Assembly (NCBI RefSeq): GCF_032051675.1
Contig: NZ_CP116968.1
Coordinates: 4,085,001-4,149,000, forward strand
Direction of reading: 5' to 3'
Origin: Candidatus Nitrospira neomarina
Lineage (GTDB): Bacteria; Nitrospirota; Nitrospiria; Nitrospirales; UBA8639
Length of the DNA: 64,000 bases
Part shown: piece after piece, positions 1-9,012 of the stretch
How the letters are laid out: each line of letters begins with the position of its first letter
Position numbering within the stretch: the first letter of the stretch is position 1
The notes under the pieces: model-generated
What the model was told of the DNA's origin: nothing
Seen by the model: only the letters and a program-made list of their open reading frames with translations
Database searches by the model: none
Program-made: the position numbers and the translations under genes

Positions 1-1320
1 CCCAGAAGAGATGATGCATGGGTCTGGTTGGGGAGAGTGTATTTGCGTCAGGGGAAAGGGCCAGAATTAGAGGCTCTTGTCGGAGCCCTGGCAACTGAAA
101 AAGTAACAGGTGATCAGCAATCATTGCTCCTCACCTTTTATGGCATTTGGTTGGAAGATCATGCGCGTTGGCTAGAGGCTGGGAAGGCCTATAAGCGGGC
201 AGCGGCTGTGGCTCACACGCTGACGCAGAGGTTGGATGCGCTTTGGCGAGTAGGGTGGATTCATTATCAACAGAAACAATTTCTTGAAGCCATGGAAATG
301 TTTCAGGAGATTATCCAGGCAGTTGGAACTCCCCAAACCGATTCTTCTCTGCATGCGGCTTCACAGGCCTTCTATTGGCTGGCCCGTGCCCAGGAACGTC
401 TTGGGCAGATGGAACCCGCGCGAGAACGTCTAAAAAATCTAAGCCAGGACTACCCCTTTACCTACTACGGGCAATTGGCGGATATTCGACTCGGTCCCAC
501 GGAATTTTCGACTAAACAATGGGCGGTGTTGGCATCAACAGACATAATGAATGTGGAGACGTCAGCTCATCTTCAGCAGGATATCCATTATCAAAAAACT
601 CTAGAGTTACAAACCCTTCGCCTGTATAAGGAGGCAGTCAAGGAGCTTGAGGTTGTTTTTACCCGCTTCGGAGCGGATCCCAAAGCCTTTCCTCAATTGG
701 TCTCGTTAGCAAGCGAAATTGGGGCCTACGACGTCGGGATTCGATTATCTATTCGTCATTTTGGCGGGACGTTGCGGAAAGGCCAGCTTCATTCCTCGTC
801 TGCCGCCTGGTTGGGAGCTTTTCCCATGGGCTACCAAAGTGTCATTCAATCGTTTGCCCCCAAGCATGTGGATCCGTTTTTAGTCGCGGGGCTTATACGA
901 GAAGAAAGTCTTTATAGTGCTCGTGTTGTCTCACCGGTCGGTGCGATTGGCCTGATGCAGCTCATGCCAGAGACAGCCAAAAAAGTTGGTCGTCAATTGG
1001 GATTACAGGATTCCGATTCTGATCGAAAGGGCCTGAATGAGCCAAACCGCAATATTCAATTGGGGACGTATTACCTGGGGCAATTACTGAATGAATTTCA
1101 GGGCAATATTATTTATGCAGTAGCCGCGTATAACGCTGGACCTCAGGCGGTCAAACGGTGGGTTGGGCAAAATGGTCATCGAGATCCGGATGAATTCATC
1201 GAGCTGATTGGATATCGAGAAACCCGTGGATATGTGAAACGCGTGCTTGGAAGTTATCGAATTTATCGGACATTGTTTGGGGATGCCTGCCGAGGTGTTT
1301 CTCTTGACAGGTTTTGTTGA
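1..1320 (+). CDS. Soluble lytic murein transglycosylase, 5'-truncated by window edge
   Basis: Periplasmic enzyme of the SLT family, which cleaves the MurNAc-GlcNAc bond of peptidoglycan. The frame is open to base 1, so the true start lies outside the window; the visible part is 439 residues. The N-terminal two thirds is helical and TPR/superhelix-like, as in Slt70. The C-terminal third is the SLT domain: an R-E-E-S-L-Y motif with the catalytic Glu at bases 904-906, then GAIGLMQLMPETA and an AVAAYNAGP motif. It reads in the same direction as the zapB/zapA pair. Family assignment is secure; the exact Slt/MltE subtype is not. Confidence 0.9.
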   Translation, partial: PRRDDAWVWLGRVYLRQGKGPELEALVGALATEKVTGDQQSLLLTFYGIWLEDHARWLEAGKAYKRAAAVAHTLTQRLDALWRVGWIHYQQKQFLEAMEMFQEIIQAVGTPQTDSSLHAASQAFYWLARAQERLGQMEPARERLKNLSQDYPFTYYGQLADIRLGPTEFSTKQWAVLASTDIMNVETSAHLQQDIHYQKTLELQTLRLYKEAVKELEVVFTRFGADPKAFPQLVSLASEIGAYDVGIRLSIRHFGGTLRKGQLHSSSAAWLGAFPMGYQSVIQSFAPKHVDPFLVAGLIREESLYSARVVSPVGAIGLMQLMPETAKKVGRQLGLQDSDSDRKGLNEPNRNIQLGTYYLGQLLNEFQGNIIYAVAAYNAGPQAVKRWVGQNGHRDPDEFIELIGYRETRGYVKRVLGSYRIYRTLFGDACRGVSLDRFC

Positions 1321-1369
1321 ACGAATTATAGTCCGCCTCGTTTGACCTTGCGAATAAGGAGGCGTGCAC

Positions 1370-1603
1370 GTGAGCGTAGAGAAATTAGAAACGTTGGAGG
1401 TTCGAGTTAAGAAATTACTCGATCTGGTCATTGAACTACGGCAGGATAAATCCCATCTTGAACAGGAGTTGGAATCGACTCGGGAACGGCTGGCCAAACA
1501 CGAAGAAATGTCTGAAGGATGGGAAGAGGAGCGAACCACGATTCGATCCAGAATTGAAAAAGTACTCGGCGAGCTTGAATTTTTAGACCGTTCAAACGAT
1601 TAA
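1370..1603 (+). CDS. ZapB-like small coiled-coil division protein
   Basis: A 77-residue, highly charged protein predicted to be almost wholly coiled coil (heptads through LEVRVKKLLDLVIELRQDK and on). This matches the size and character of ZapB/DUF904, which helps organise the Z ring with ZapA. GTG 1370 is preferred over GTG 1364 because the AGGAGG at 1357-1362 sits 7 nt upstream of 1370 but only 1 nt from 1364. The zapA gene begins 16 nt downstream, so the two are probably co-transcribed. Assignment rests on size, coiled coil and neighbour; sequence identity to ZapB itself was not tested. Confidence 0.65.
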   Translation: MSVEKLETLEVRVKKLLDLVIELRQDKSHLEQELESTRERLAKHEEMSEGWEEERTTIRSRIEKVLGELEFLDRSND

Positions 1604-1619
1604 TCTACAGGACTTAAAA

Positions 1620-1913
1620 ATGACGAGGACCATTGAAGTGGAAATCTTTGGTCATCGAATCTCTCTCCAGGGAGAGGGAGATGAGGCGTACTTTCATGAG
1701 TTGGCCGGGTATGTTGATGCGCAAATGCGTACCCTCGCCCAAAAAACCCGAACAAGCACTCCCACAAAGCTGGCTATTTTGGCCGCAATTAACATTACGG
1801 ATCAGCTCTTTCGACAGGAGAGACACCGGCAGTTTGGAGAGGCTGAAATTGAGCGACGGACTCAAGTCCTACTGGAAACGATAGAAAAACACCTCGCGGC
1901 CAACCCGCATTGA
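1620..1913 (+). CDS. zapA: Cell division protein ZapA
   Basis: 97 residues, the usual ZapA length. The N-terminal MTRTIEVEIFGHRISLQGE opening is the ZapA globular head, followed by a stretch of the type AAYVDxxM and an AILAAINITDQLF helix leading into a C-terminal coiled coil. ZapA bundles FtsZ protofilaments. It follows the ZapB-like gene closely, and the gap after it is the place where a 6S RNA gene is found in a number of bacteria. Confidence 0.88.
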   Translation: MTRTIEVEIFGHRISLQGEGDEAYFHELAGYVDAQMRTLAQKTRTSTPTKLAILAAINITDQLFRQERHRQFGEAEIERRTQVLLETIEKHLAANPH

Positions 1914-1957
1914 CCATTCTCTCCTGCATTTCCTCTTGTCCAGGGTTAAGGTATTAC

Positions 1958-2184
1958 CTTTGAAATCAATTGGTTGAAGTGCTTCGTTCCATTGGTTGGC
2001 GGAATGATGTCCGTCTATTCCCATTATTCAACTGGCACATTATTGAAATTCCTCATCGTCTTCTGATATTTTACTTTTCATAAGTTATTGAATTTCAAAG
2101 AAAGAAAGGAATATCCCTCTTGTGGAGGGAATTTAACTGGAGGCCCACTATGACAAGTATTTTCATAGTCATTGTGGGTTTTTT
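1958..2184 (+). ncRNA. Candidate structured small RNA (possibly 6S RNA)
   Basis: Between zapA and rny, 1958-1970 can pair with 2087-2100 (13 bp, one bulged base). Inside it 1972-1978 pairs with 2027-2033, and 1998-2003 with 2010-2015 closes a small hairpin. This gives a long rod about 140 nt across, broken by loops. It is followed by a perfect 6-bp hairpin (2114-2119/2125-2130) and then a strong intrinsic terminator ending at 2184. Position after zapA, length and rod-like fold fit 6S RNA, which sequesters housekeeping RNA polymerase, but the diagnostic central-bubble sequence was not recognised. The 5' end is unknown. Confidence 0.4.
2144..2184 (+). terminator. Rho-independent terminator
   Basis: Left arm 2144-2154 and right arm 2168-2178 form an 11-bp stem with a single T-T mismatch (cccac/gtggg plus atgac/gtcat) and a 13-nt loop, followed directly by six Ts at 2179-2184. 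It lies 230 nt beyond zapA, with a second perfect hairpin at 2114-2130 just before it. It ends either the zapA transcript or a separate small RNA. Confidence 0.8.
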
Positions 2185-2618
2185 GTATGATGGGATTGTA
2201 CGAGGTAGGGAAATTTTATTTAAGGGCAGATTGAATTCTTGGAAATCGTTGTTTACGAGACAAATTGCTCATTTCTATTCGAATGGCTCGCCTTCTGATC
2301 TAAAAATTTTAAATTTTTGGCCTGTGTTGTATCCATGTTCTTCTAATTCAAGCAGTAACTGTGAAGACTGGATTCATTGGGTGAGTCCTTTGCGTGTTGC
2401 TATGGGCCCTTTTGGCTTAAAGAGTTGCCCTATTTCTCCTCCTCCTCGTTTTCTACAAATATGGGCCTTCTGTCCTATCAGATAGGCTTTTCTCCAGTTT
2501 TTGTTTTCCTTCCTTTTCTGATTTTCCCCTGTGGTTTTGCGGGTTTGTTTCCGCCTAATAGAGGGAAGATAAATCTTTCTCGTGATTGTGACATGAGGAA
2601 ACGAATAGGAGCTAACAA
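2185..2618. other. Gap before rny with no recognised gene
   Basis: 434 nt, T-rich on the + strand. The two open frames here have no recognisable domain and overlap the terminator, so they are not called. A short hairpin followed by Ts occurs near 2474-2492. The ribosome binding site AGGAG at 2607-2611 belongs to rny. The rny promoter is presumably here, but no near-consensus hexamer pair stood out. Confidence 0.5.
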
Positions 2619-4181
2619 ATGGACACGGTAATTCCCATACTGGCAGTGGTTATCGGGCTTTTTCTTGGATTTGTGTTATCGAAGGTGTATCAGCAACAGA
2701 GAGACTTGAAGCGTCGGTCAGCAGCTGAAGAGCAAGCTCAACAGCTCACCCAACATGCTCAACGAGAGGCCGAAAATCTGGTCAAAGAAGCAAAAATCGA
2801 AGTAAAAGATCTGCTGTTTCAAGCCAAGTCTGAACTTGAAACAAAAGAAAAGGAAAAGAGGAATGAGATTCAAGCCGCGGATCGAAAAATCATCCAGCGG
2901 GAAGAGGCCCTCGAGCGTAAGATCACCCAATTTGAAAAACGTGATGAGGAGATGCGACGAAAAGAGCGTTCCCTTAAGGAGAAGGAAGAAGCTCTGGTCA
3001 ATAAAGCTGCTGCGTGCGACCAAGCCATTAAGGAGCACCGGCTTGCCCTGGAGCAGGTGGCAGGAATTACGGCCGAGGAAGCCAAGCGCCAGTTGTTGGG
3101 TGAAATTGAAAGTGAAGCACGAATGGATGCGGCGTTGTTAACTAAAAGAATTTTGGATGAAGCTAAAGAAACCGCTGAACGAGAGGCCAGAGAAATTGTA
3201 ACCCGGTCGATACAGCGGATCACAAGAGATTACGTCAACGAGGCCACGATTTCAGTGGTTCCTCTCGCAAATGATAGTATGAAGGGAAGGATTATCGGTC
3301 GCGAGGGAAGAAATATTCGGGCTTTGGAGGCGGCAACCGGCGTTGATCTTATTATTGACGAAACCCCGGAGGCAGTGATCGTGTCCGGCTTCGATCCCCT
3401 TCGGAGGGAGGTCGCGAAAATTGCACTTGAACGCCTCATGCAGGATGGGCGCATTCATCCGACTCGGATTGAGGAAGTCGTAGAAAAGGTCAAAGGCGAC
3501 TTAGATAAGTTAATGAGAGACGATGCTGAAAAAGTCATCTTTGAAGTCGGTCTTTCAGATTTTCACCCTGAGATTGTCAAATTATTGGGTCGTCTGAAAT
3601 ATCGAACCAGTTATGGCCAAAATAATTTATATCATGCCAGGGAAGCATCATACATCTGTGGGATTATGGCTTCAGAGCTGGGGTTAGATGTGAAATTGGC
3701 TAAGCGTGGAGCCCTTTTGCATGATATAGGAAAAGTGGTTAGCCATGAAGAGGAGGGTACTCATGCGATGCTCGGGGCGGAATTGGCAAAGAAGTATGGA
3801 GAGTCGGAGCTCATTGTGAATGCCATTGCTGCCCATCATGAACAAGTTGAGCCGCTTTGTCCTGAATCGGTATTAGTGGCTGCGGCGGAAGCTCTTTCGG
3901 CCGCCCGCCCGGGTGCCCGACGCGAAACTCTCGAAGCCTATGTCAAGCGATTGGAAAAGCTGGAATCGTTAGCTACTGGGTTTACAGGGGTTGATAAGGC
4001 CTATGCCATTCAGGCTGGACGTGAAATTCGGGTAATAATTCGTCAGGGAGAATTAAACGACAGTGAAAGTTTTGCCCTGTCTCGAGATTTGGCCAAAAAG
4101 ATTGAACAAGAACTGACATACCCTGGACAGATAAAGGTGACAGTCATTCGAGAAAATCGCTTTATCGAATTTGCCAAATAG
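2619..4181 (+). CDS. rny: Ribonuclease Y
   Basis: 520 residues, standard RNase Y length. Order: one N-terminal membrane helix (VIPILAVVIGLFLGFVLSKV), a coiled coil to about residue 190, a KH domain with the GRIIGREGRNIRALE loop, then an HD domain with LLHDIGK and AIAAHHEQVEP. It is a membrane-attached endoribonuclease that starts mRNA decay. Start ATG 2619 has AGGAG 7 nt upstream. The rny-ymdB pair is a widespread arrangement, and ymdB starts 20 nt downstream. Confidence 0.97.
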   Translation: MDTVIPILAVVIGLFLGFVLSKVYQQQRDLKRRSAAEEQAQQLTQHAQREAENLVKEAKIEVKDLLFQAKSELETKEKEKRNEIQAADRKIIQREEALERKITQFEKRDEEMRRKERSLKEKEEALVNKAAACDQAIKEHRLALEQVAGITAEEAKRQLLGEIESEARMDAALLTKRILDEAKETAEREAREIVTRSIQRITRDYVNEATISVVPLANDSMKGRIIGREGRNIRALEAATGVDLIIDETPEAVIVSGFDPLRREVAKIALERLMQDGRIHPTRIEEVVEKVKGDLDKLMRDDAEKVIFEVGLSDFHPEIVKLLGRLKYRTSYGQNNLYHAREASYICGIMASELGLDVKLAKRGALLHDIGKVVSHEEEGTHAMLGAELAKKYGESELIVNAIAAHHEQVEPLCPESVLVAAAEALSAARPGARRETLEAYVKRLEKLESLATGFTGVDKAYAIQAGREIRVIIRQGELNDSESFALSRDLAKKIEQELTYPGQIKVTVIRENRFIEFAK

Positions 4182-4201
4182 CTCTGAAAGTAAAGGAGAT
4201 C

Positions 4202-4981
4202 ATGAACGTACTGTTTATCGGAGATATCATGGGAGAGCCTGGCCGTCGGGTAATCTTAAAACATCTGTCAAAGGTCATTCAGGAGCATCAGATTGATCTG
4301 GTTATTGGCAATGGGGAGAATGCGGCAGGTGGGTTTGGCATCACCCAGGAAGTGGCTGAAGACTTGTTTGATTTGGGTCTTTCAGTCATTACACTGGGCA
4401 ATCATGCCTGGGATAAGCGTGAAGCGTTAGAATATCTGCAAAAAGAGCAGCGCGTGATCCGTCCCGCGAATTATCCTGATGGAGTTCCAGGAAAAGGTAC
4501 GTGTGTTGTAGAAACCATTCATGGGGAGCGTCTAGGGATTTTACAACTTATGGGGCGAGTGTTTATGCCAATGGTGGACTGCCCTTTTCGAGTTGCGGAA
4601 CGCGAATTGGCTCAATTAACGACACAGACTCACTGTATTCTCGTGGACATGCATGCCGAAACCACCTCAGAAAAAATGGCAATGGGGTATTTTTTAGACG
4701 GGAAGGTATCTGCGGTCCTTGGAACGCACACGCATGTTCAAACTGCTGATGAACAAATCTTACCTCAGGGAACGGGATATTTAACCGATGTCGGAATGAC
4801 CGGCCCTGTTCAATCCGTCATCGGGATGAAACCAAACTTGGTGATTCAGAAATTTTTGACCCAACTTCCGAAAAGATTCGAAGTGGCGACCGGACCTTCT
4901 GTTTTAAGTGCCGCAGTGTTAAATCTTAATTACTCAACCGGAAAAACCACTCACATCACGCGCCTTCGTGTGTTTGAGTAA
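4202..4981 (+). CDS. ymdB: YmdB family metallophosphoesterase
   Basis: 259 residues. Metal-ligand motifs of the family are visible: FIGDIMGEPGR near the N-terminus, GNGENAAGGFGIT, LGNHAWDKREAL, then GTHTHVQTADEQILP and GYLTDVGMTGP. Known members are calcineurin-like phosphodiesterases active on 2',3'-cyclic nucleotides and linked to RNase Y. TAAAGGAGA at 4191-4199 is a good ribosome binding site for ATG 4202. It lies between rny and xseA in one tightly spaced set. Confidence 0.93.
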   Translation: MNVLFIGDIMGEPGRRVILKHLSKVIQEHQIDLVIGNGENAAGGFGITQEVAEDLFDLGLSVITLGNHAWDKREALEYLQKEQRVIRPANYPDGVPGKGTCVVETIHGERLGILQLMGRVFMPMVDCPFRVAERELAQLTTQTHCILVDMHAETTSEKMAMGYFLDGKVSAVLGTHTHVQTADEQILPQGTGYLTDVGMTGPVQSVIGMKPNLVIQKFLTQLPKRFEVATGPSVLSAAVLNLNYSTGKTTHITRLRVFE

Positions 4982-4990
4982 ACTATCTCC

Positions 4991-6334
4991 GTGCCAGGGC
5001 TTTTTCCTTCAGTACTTACCGTTTCGGCACTCACCCGACAGATTCGTTCAACGTTTGAACAAAATTTTCCTCCACTCTGGGTTGAAGGGGAAATTTCCAA
5101 TCTTCGCTGCCCGTCGTCGGGACACCGGTATTTTACCCTGAAAGACCAATCGAGTCAGATCAGAGCTGTGCTCTTTCGCAGTCAGGTCGAACGCCTGAAA
5201 TTCGGGCTTCAGGAAGGATTGGATGTCTTTGTTTTCGGTCGGCTTTCAGTGTATGAACCACGTGGAGACTATCAATTACTCTTAGAGGTAGTTGAGCCCA
5301 AGGGCATTGGTGCGCTGCAATTAGCCTTTATTCAACTGAAAGCAAAGTTGGAAGCCGAAGGATTATTTGAAGCTTCGGGAAAAAAGGTACTTCCTCTTTA
5401 CCCGCATCGGATTGGTCTGGTGACGTCACCTTCCGGTGCTGCAATCCATGATCTGCTGACCATCATTCATCGTCGCTGGCCTTTTGCGCAGGTGCTGATT
5501 GCTCCTGTTCCCGTGCAAGGGGATGAAGCTGCCGGACACATCGCTAATGCTATCTGGGTGCTCAACCAATTAGGCAAACTGGATGTGTTAATTGTCGGGC
5601 GTGGTGGAGGATCGTTGGAGGACCTCTGGGCATTTAACGAAGAAATTGTGGTGAGGGCTATCGCCTCTTCCAGGATTCCGGTGGTGTCCGCTGTTGGCCA
5701 TGAAACTGATCTGACGCTCGCAGATTTAGCTGCTGATTATCGGGCTCCCACTCCCTCTGCTGCGGCAGAGTTGGTGGTTCCGGATTCCTCAACGGTGAGG
5801 CATCATTTGGGGCATCAACGAGTACGATTGGAACGGTCCATGAGGAGCTTATGTGTCGCGGGGAGAGGGCAAGTTCAGGAAATGACCGGACGATTGCCTG
5901 AGCCTAGACTCGTGCTTGGACAATTTGTGCAACAGGTGGATGAGTTAGAGCGGCAACTCTATGCAAAAATGAAACAATGGTGTCGAAATCTCCAGGTGCA
6001 ATTGCTGAAGCATCAGTCCTCAATTTGGGAGAGGAATCCCCTGATTGACATTCATCGGGAGCAACGGGCTTTGGGTGACCGAGGAATTCGGCTTGTACGA
6101 GGTATGTCGGGATGCGTTCTTGATAAACGCCATCAAACAGAATTGTGGATGTCTCAGCTGAATCAATTAAGTCCCCTTGCGGTTTTGGCGCGAGGGTATA
6201 GCATTGTTCACAAGCTGCAAAATGGAAAAGTTGTAAAGCAATCAACAGAAGTTTCTGTGGGAGAGTCTGTACGCGCCAGACTTCATGAAGGCGAATTGAT
6301 TTGTCTGGTAAAGCGTACCCATCCTTCAACGTAA
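4991..6334 (+). CDS. xseA: Exodeoxyribonuclease VII large subunit
   Basis: 447 residues with a GTG start, 9 nt after ymdB. The N-terminal OB-fold domain (WVEGEISNLRCPSSGHRYF) precedes the catalytic core containing GLVTSPSGAAIHD, the VGRGGGSLEDLWAFN motif, VSAVGHETD and DYRAPTPSAAAE. A long helical region follows, ending in a typical LARGYSIV tail. With XseB it forms the cytoplasmic single-strand exonuclease VII. Confidence 0.96.
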   Translation: MPGLFPSVLTVSALTRQIRSTFEQNFPPLWVEGEISNLRCPSSGHRYFTLKDQSSQIRAVLFRSQVERLKFGLQEGLDVFVFGRLSVYEPRGDYQLLLEVVEPKGIGALQLAFIQLKAKLEAEGLFEASGKKVLPLYPHRIGLVTSPSGAAIHDLLTIIHRRWPFAQVLIAPVPVQGDEAAGHIANAIWVLNQLGKLDVLIVGRGGGSLEDLWAFNEEIVVRAIASSRIPVVSAVGHETDLTLADLAADYRAPTPSAAAELVVPDSSTVRHHLGHQRVRLERSMRSLCVAGRGQVQEMTGRLPEPRLVLGQFVQQVDELERQLYAKMKQWCRNLQVQLLKHQSSIWERNPLIDIHREQRALGDRGIRLVRGMSGCVLDKRHQTELWMSQLNQLSPLAVLARGYSIVHKLQNGKVVKQSTEVSVGESVRARLHEGELICLVKRTHPST

Positions 6335-6445
6335 GAAATTTTCTTTCGCTTCATGTTCCGCCATGGCTATAATACAGGTCAGGTTCAAAGATCATAAACC
6401 CATGATACAAGAAAACTGAATCGCTGATTATCTCGGACAATATTT

Positions 6446-6691
6446 ATGGCTGTACTGAAATTTGAAAAAGCACTGTCTCGCTTGGAAACTATTGTGGCCG
6501 AGTTGGAGCGCGGGGAGCTTTCCTTGGATGAATCCTTGAGGATTTTTGAGGAAGGAGTCAAGCTCTCAAAAACCTGCCTGAAAATGCTGGATGATGCAGA
6601 ACGCAAAGTGGAGATCCTTGTGCAAGACAAGGATGGAAGAAAGCGTATACAGGCTTTTTCGATTGAGGATTCCAATTCACCAGAATCGTAA
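6446..6691 (+). CDS. xseB: Exodeoxyribonuclease VII small subunit
   Basis: 81 residues, two-helix hairpin. The diagnostic pattern is FEKALSRLETIVAELERGEL then LDESLRIFEEGVKLSKTC. It is the regulatory partner of XseA, 111 nt downstream of it. The ribosome binding site is weak, so the ATG at 6446 was chosen because family members begin a few residues before this F-E-x-A-L motif. Confidence 0.93.
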   Translation: MAVLKFEKALSRLETIVAELERGELSLDESLRIFEEGVKLSKTCLKMLDDAERKVEILVQDKDGRKRIQAFSIEDSNSPES

Positions 6692-6757
6692 ATTTTCTCC
6701 ACGACTCTCTCTTTCAATACGTGATCTTCGCATTGTCTGCTTCATGGGCATGAACAT

Positions 6758-7540
6758 ATGAAGGCTGCTCACCCATCAGCTCCTTCCCGGAGACCTTCAA
6801 AAGAAAGACTGGATTCCCTTGTCCTGAATCAGGAATTGGTCGCAAGCAGAGAACAGGCCTCCCGACTTATTCTTGCCGGTCGAGTGAAAGTCGATGGGGT
6901 CCTTATTGATAAGCCAGGAAAGCTGGTTGCGACAACTGTTTCGCTGGAATTGACGAAGCCGGAATGCGCGTATGCCAGCCGAGCCGGTGAAAAGCTGGCA
7001 CCTGCCTTGGATGCCTTTTTTATTTCCTGTTCAGGCTGTGTGGTGATGGATGTGGGTGCCTCTACCGGGGGGTTCACGGATTGTGTGTTGCAACGTGGCG
7101 CAAATCGAGTCTATGCCATTGACGTAGGGTATGGGCAGTTAGATTGGAAGCTGAGAACGGATCCTCGTGTTGTGGTCATGGATCGTTGCAATATCCGCCA
7201 TTTGTGCCCCCAAGATATCCCTGAACCGGTTGATTTGGCGGTAATCGATGTTTCATTCATTTCCCTACGTTTGGTATTGCCAGTGATTTTGCCTGTCCTG
7301 CGTGATCAGGCATATCTTGTCGCATTGGTCAAGCCGCAGTTTGAAGTCGGGAAAGGACAAGTCGGAAAGGGAGGCATTGTCCGTGATGAACGATTGCGTG
7401 AGCAGGTGAGGGACGGTTTTGTGGATTATGTCCGTAGCCTTCGTCTCGACGTCATTGGTGTCATGGATTCGACCCTACTGGGAAAAAAAGGAAATAAAGA
7501 GATGTTGGTGGGAATGAAAAAACGAAACGATGAGTACTGA
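6758..7540 (+). CDS. tlyA: TlyA family rRNA methyltransferase / hemolysin A homologue
   Basis: 260 residues. N-terminal S4 RNA-binding domain (RLDSLVLNQELVASREQA to about residue 60), then an FtsJ/RrmJ-like SAM methyltransferase with motif I VMDVGASTGGFTDC and a YAIDVGYGQLDWKLR segment. LVKPQFEVGK and GGIVRD follow. TlyA proteins 2'-O-methylate cytidines in 16S/23S rRNA. It follows xseB, a common neighbourhood though often with dxs between; dxs is absent here. Confidence 0.92.
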   Translation: MKAAHPSAPSRRPSKERLDSLVLNQELVASREQASRLILAGRVKVDGVLIDKPGKLVATTVSLELTKPECAYASRAGEKLAPALDAFFISCSGCVVMDVGASTGGFTDCVLQRGANRVYAIDVGYGQLDWKLRTDPRVVVMDRCNIRHLCPQDIPEPVDLAVIDVSFISLRLVLPVILPVLRDQAYLVALVKPQFEVGKGQVGKGGIVRDERLREQVRDGFVDYVRSLRLDVIGVMDSTLLGKKGNKEMLVGMKKRNDEY

Positions 7541-7599
7541 AGGGAAGCACGCCAATTACTAGCCCCTTAACCTAAGCATATAAAAGGAGAATGCCGGGC

Positions 7600-8529
7600 A
7601 TGTCTACAAAAATTCTGGTGACCGGGGGAGCTGGATTCATTGGATCACATCTGGTTGACCGGTTAATTCAGGAAGGCAATGAGGTCATTGTTGTTGATAA
7701 CCTTTCTACAGGGAAGCGAAAGAATGTCAATAAAAAAGCCCAATTTTATAAAATGGATATTCAGAGTAAGCGGATTGAACGGGTATTCCGAAATGAGCGT
7801 CCCCTCATTGTCGTTCATCTGGCCGCGCAAATGAGCGTACGCCATTCCACGGATGATCCGGGGTTTGACGCGCAAGTCAATATTTTAGGGACCATCAATG
7901 TTTTAGAGCATGCCGTGAAGCAGGGTGTGCGAAAGGTGACATTTGCATCGTCGGGTGGTGTGGTCTATGGGGAACAGGAAATATTTCCGGCCGCAGAATC
8001 ACACCGGACAGAACCTCTTTCTCCTTATGGAATCAGTAAGCTGGCCGGAGAAAAATATTTAGCCTATTACGCAAATGCGACCGGACTCCGGTATGTGGCG
8101 CTTCGTTTTGCAAATGTCTATGGCCCCAGGCAGGACTCTGAGGGGGAGGCAGGGGTCGTGGCTATTTTCTCAAAACAAATGTTGGATGGTGGTCAACCGA
8201 TTGTCAATGGAACTGGCAAGCAGACTAGAGACTTTATCTATGTGGATGATGCGGTGGAAGCGATCTTGGTGACCTTGGGAGAGGATGTTCGGGGAATTTT
8301 TAATGTGGGAACTGGCCAGGAGACGACTATCAACGAATGTTATGGAATTATTAAAAGTTTAACGAAGTGCCAATGCAAAGAGCTATATGGAGCGGCAAAG
8401 AAGGGCGAGCAATTCAGGAGTGTGTTGGATGTGACAAAACTCAGAGAGGTATTTGGCTGGGATCCTCAGGTTACTTTGCAGGAAGGGCTTACCCGGACAG
8501 TCGATTTTTTTCGTGGAACTGGAAAATAA
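7600..8529 (+). CDS. NAD-dependent epimerase/dehydratase (UDP-glucose 4-epimerase type)
   Basis: 309 residues, extended SDR fold. The NAD-binding motif GGAGFIGSHLVD is at the N-terminus, followed by VDNLSTGKR, HLAAQMSVRHS, an active-site ASSGGVVYG and the catalytic SPYGISKLAGEKY (Tyr-x3-Lys). It probably interconverts nucleotide sugars for surface polysaccharide; substrate is not determinable. An in-frame ATG at 7591 is possible, but AAAGGAGA at 7583-7590 abuts it, whereas ATG 7600 has normal spacing. It converges with the rhodanese gene. Confidence 0.85.
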   Translation: MSTKILVTGGAGFIGSHLVDRLIQEGNEVIVVDNLSTGKRKNVNKKAQFYKMDIQSKRIERVFRNERPLIVVHLAAQMSVRHSTDDPGFDAQVNILGTINVLEHAVKQGVRKVTFASSGGVVYGEQEIFPAAESHRTEPLSPYGISKLAGEKYLAYYANATGLRYVALRFANVYGPRQDSEGEAGVVAIFSKQMLDGGQPIVNGTGKQTRDFIYVDDAVEAILVTLGEDVRGIFNVGTGQETTINECYGIIKSLTKCQCKELYGAAKKGEQFRSVLDVTKLREVFGWDPQVTLQEGLTRTVDFFRGTGK

Positions 8530-8579
8530 CCCCTCCGTTGCGTGTGGAAGGAGAATGATTTCACCTGGTAGCTTCTCGG

Positions 8580-8900
8580 TTAATACCTCGGAACGGATTG
8601 GTCGATTTCAATGGACCAGGCTTCAATTCCTCCAATCAGATTTTTAACATTCGAGAATCCCTGTTGCAAAAGAAATCCCACGGCATCCGCACTCCGCATG
8701 CCTTTATGACAATACGCAACAATCTCAGCGCTCGGGTCCAATTGTTTCAGGGAATGGGGAACCTGGCCAAGAGGAATCAGCACTGATCCCTCTATTTTTG
8801 CCATGGAGTATTCGTGGGGTTCTCGGACATCCAACAAGAAAATTTTATCGCCTTTATCCATCCGAGCTTTTAATTCACTGACAGTGATGGTGTAACTCAT
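8580..8900 (-). CDS. Rhodanese-like domain protein
   Basis: 106 residues, single rhodanese domain. LLDVREPHEYSMAKI is the N-terminal rhodanese signature and YCHKGMRSADAV is the active-site loop with the persulfide Cys. LIGGIEAWS closes the domain, as in GlpE/PspE-type sulfurtransferases. The start at 8900 (MSYTITVSEL) follows an AAGGAGG about 9 nt upstream; the longer frame to 8945 would place that site inside the coding region. Single gene between two + strand units. Confidence 0.88.
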   Translation of the reverse strand: MSYTITVSELKARMDKGDKIFLLDVREPHEYSMAKIEGSVLIPLGQVPHSLKQLDPSAEIVAYCHKGMRSADAVGFLLQQGFSNVKNLIGGIEAWSIEIDQSVPRY

Positions 8901-9012
8901 ATTTGAAAGCCTCCTTACGTTCCTGAGGTATCTCTTTATAGACAAATGATCATAGCGGCTGAATTTTCAGGGTGTCAATTTTTTCTTTGCGAGAGCGGGA
9001 GGGAGCAGCATC

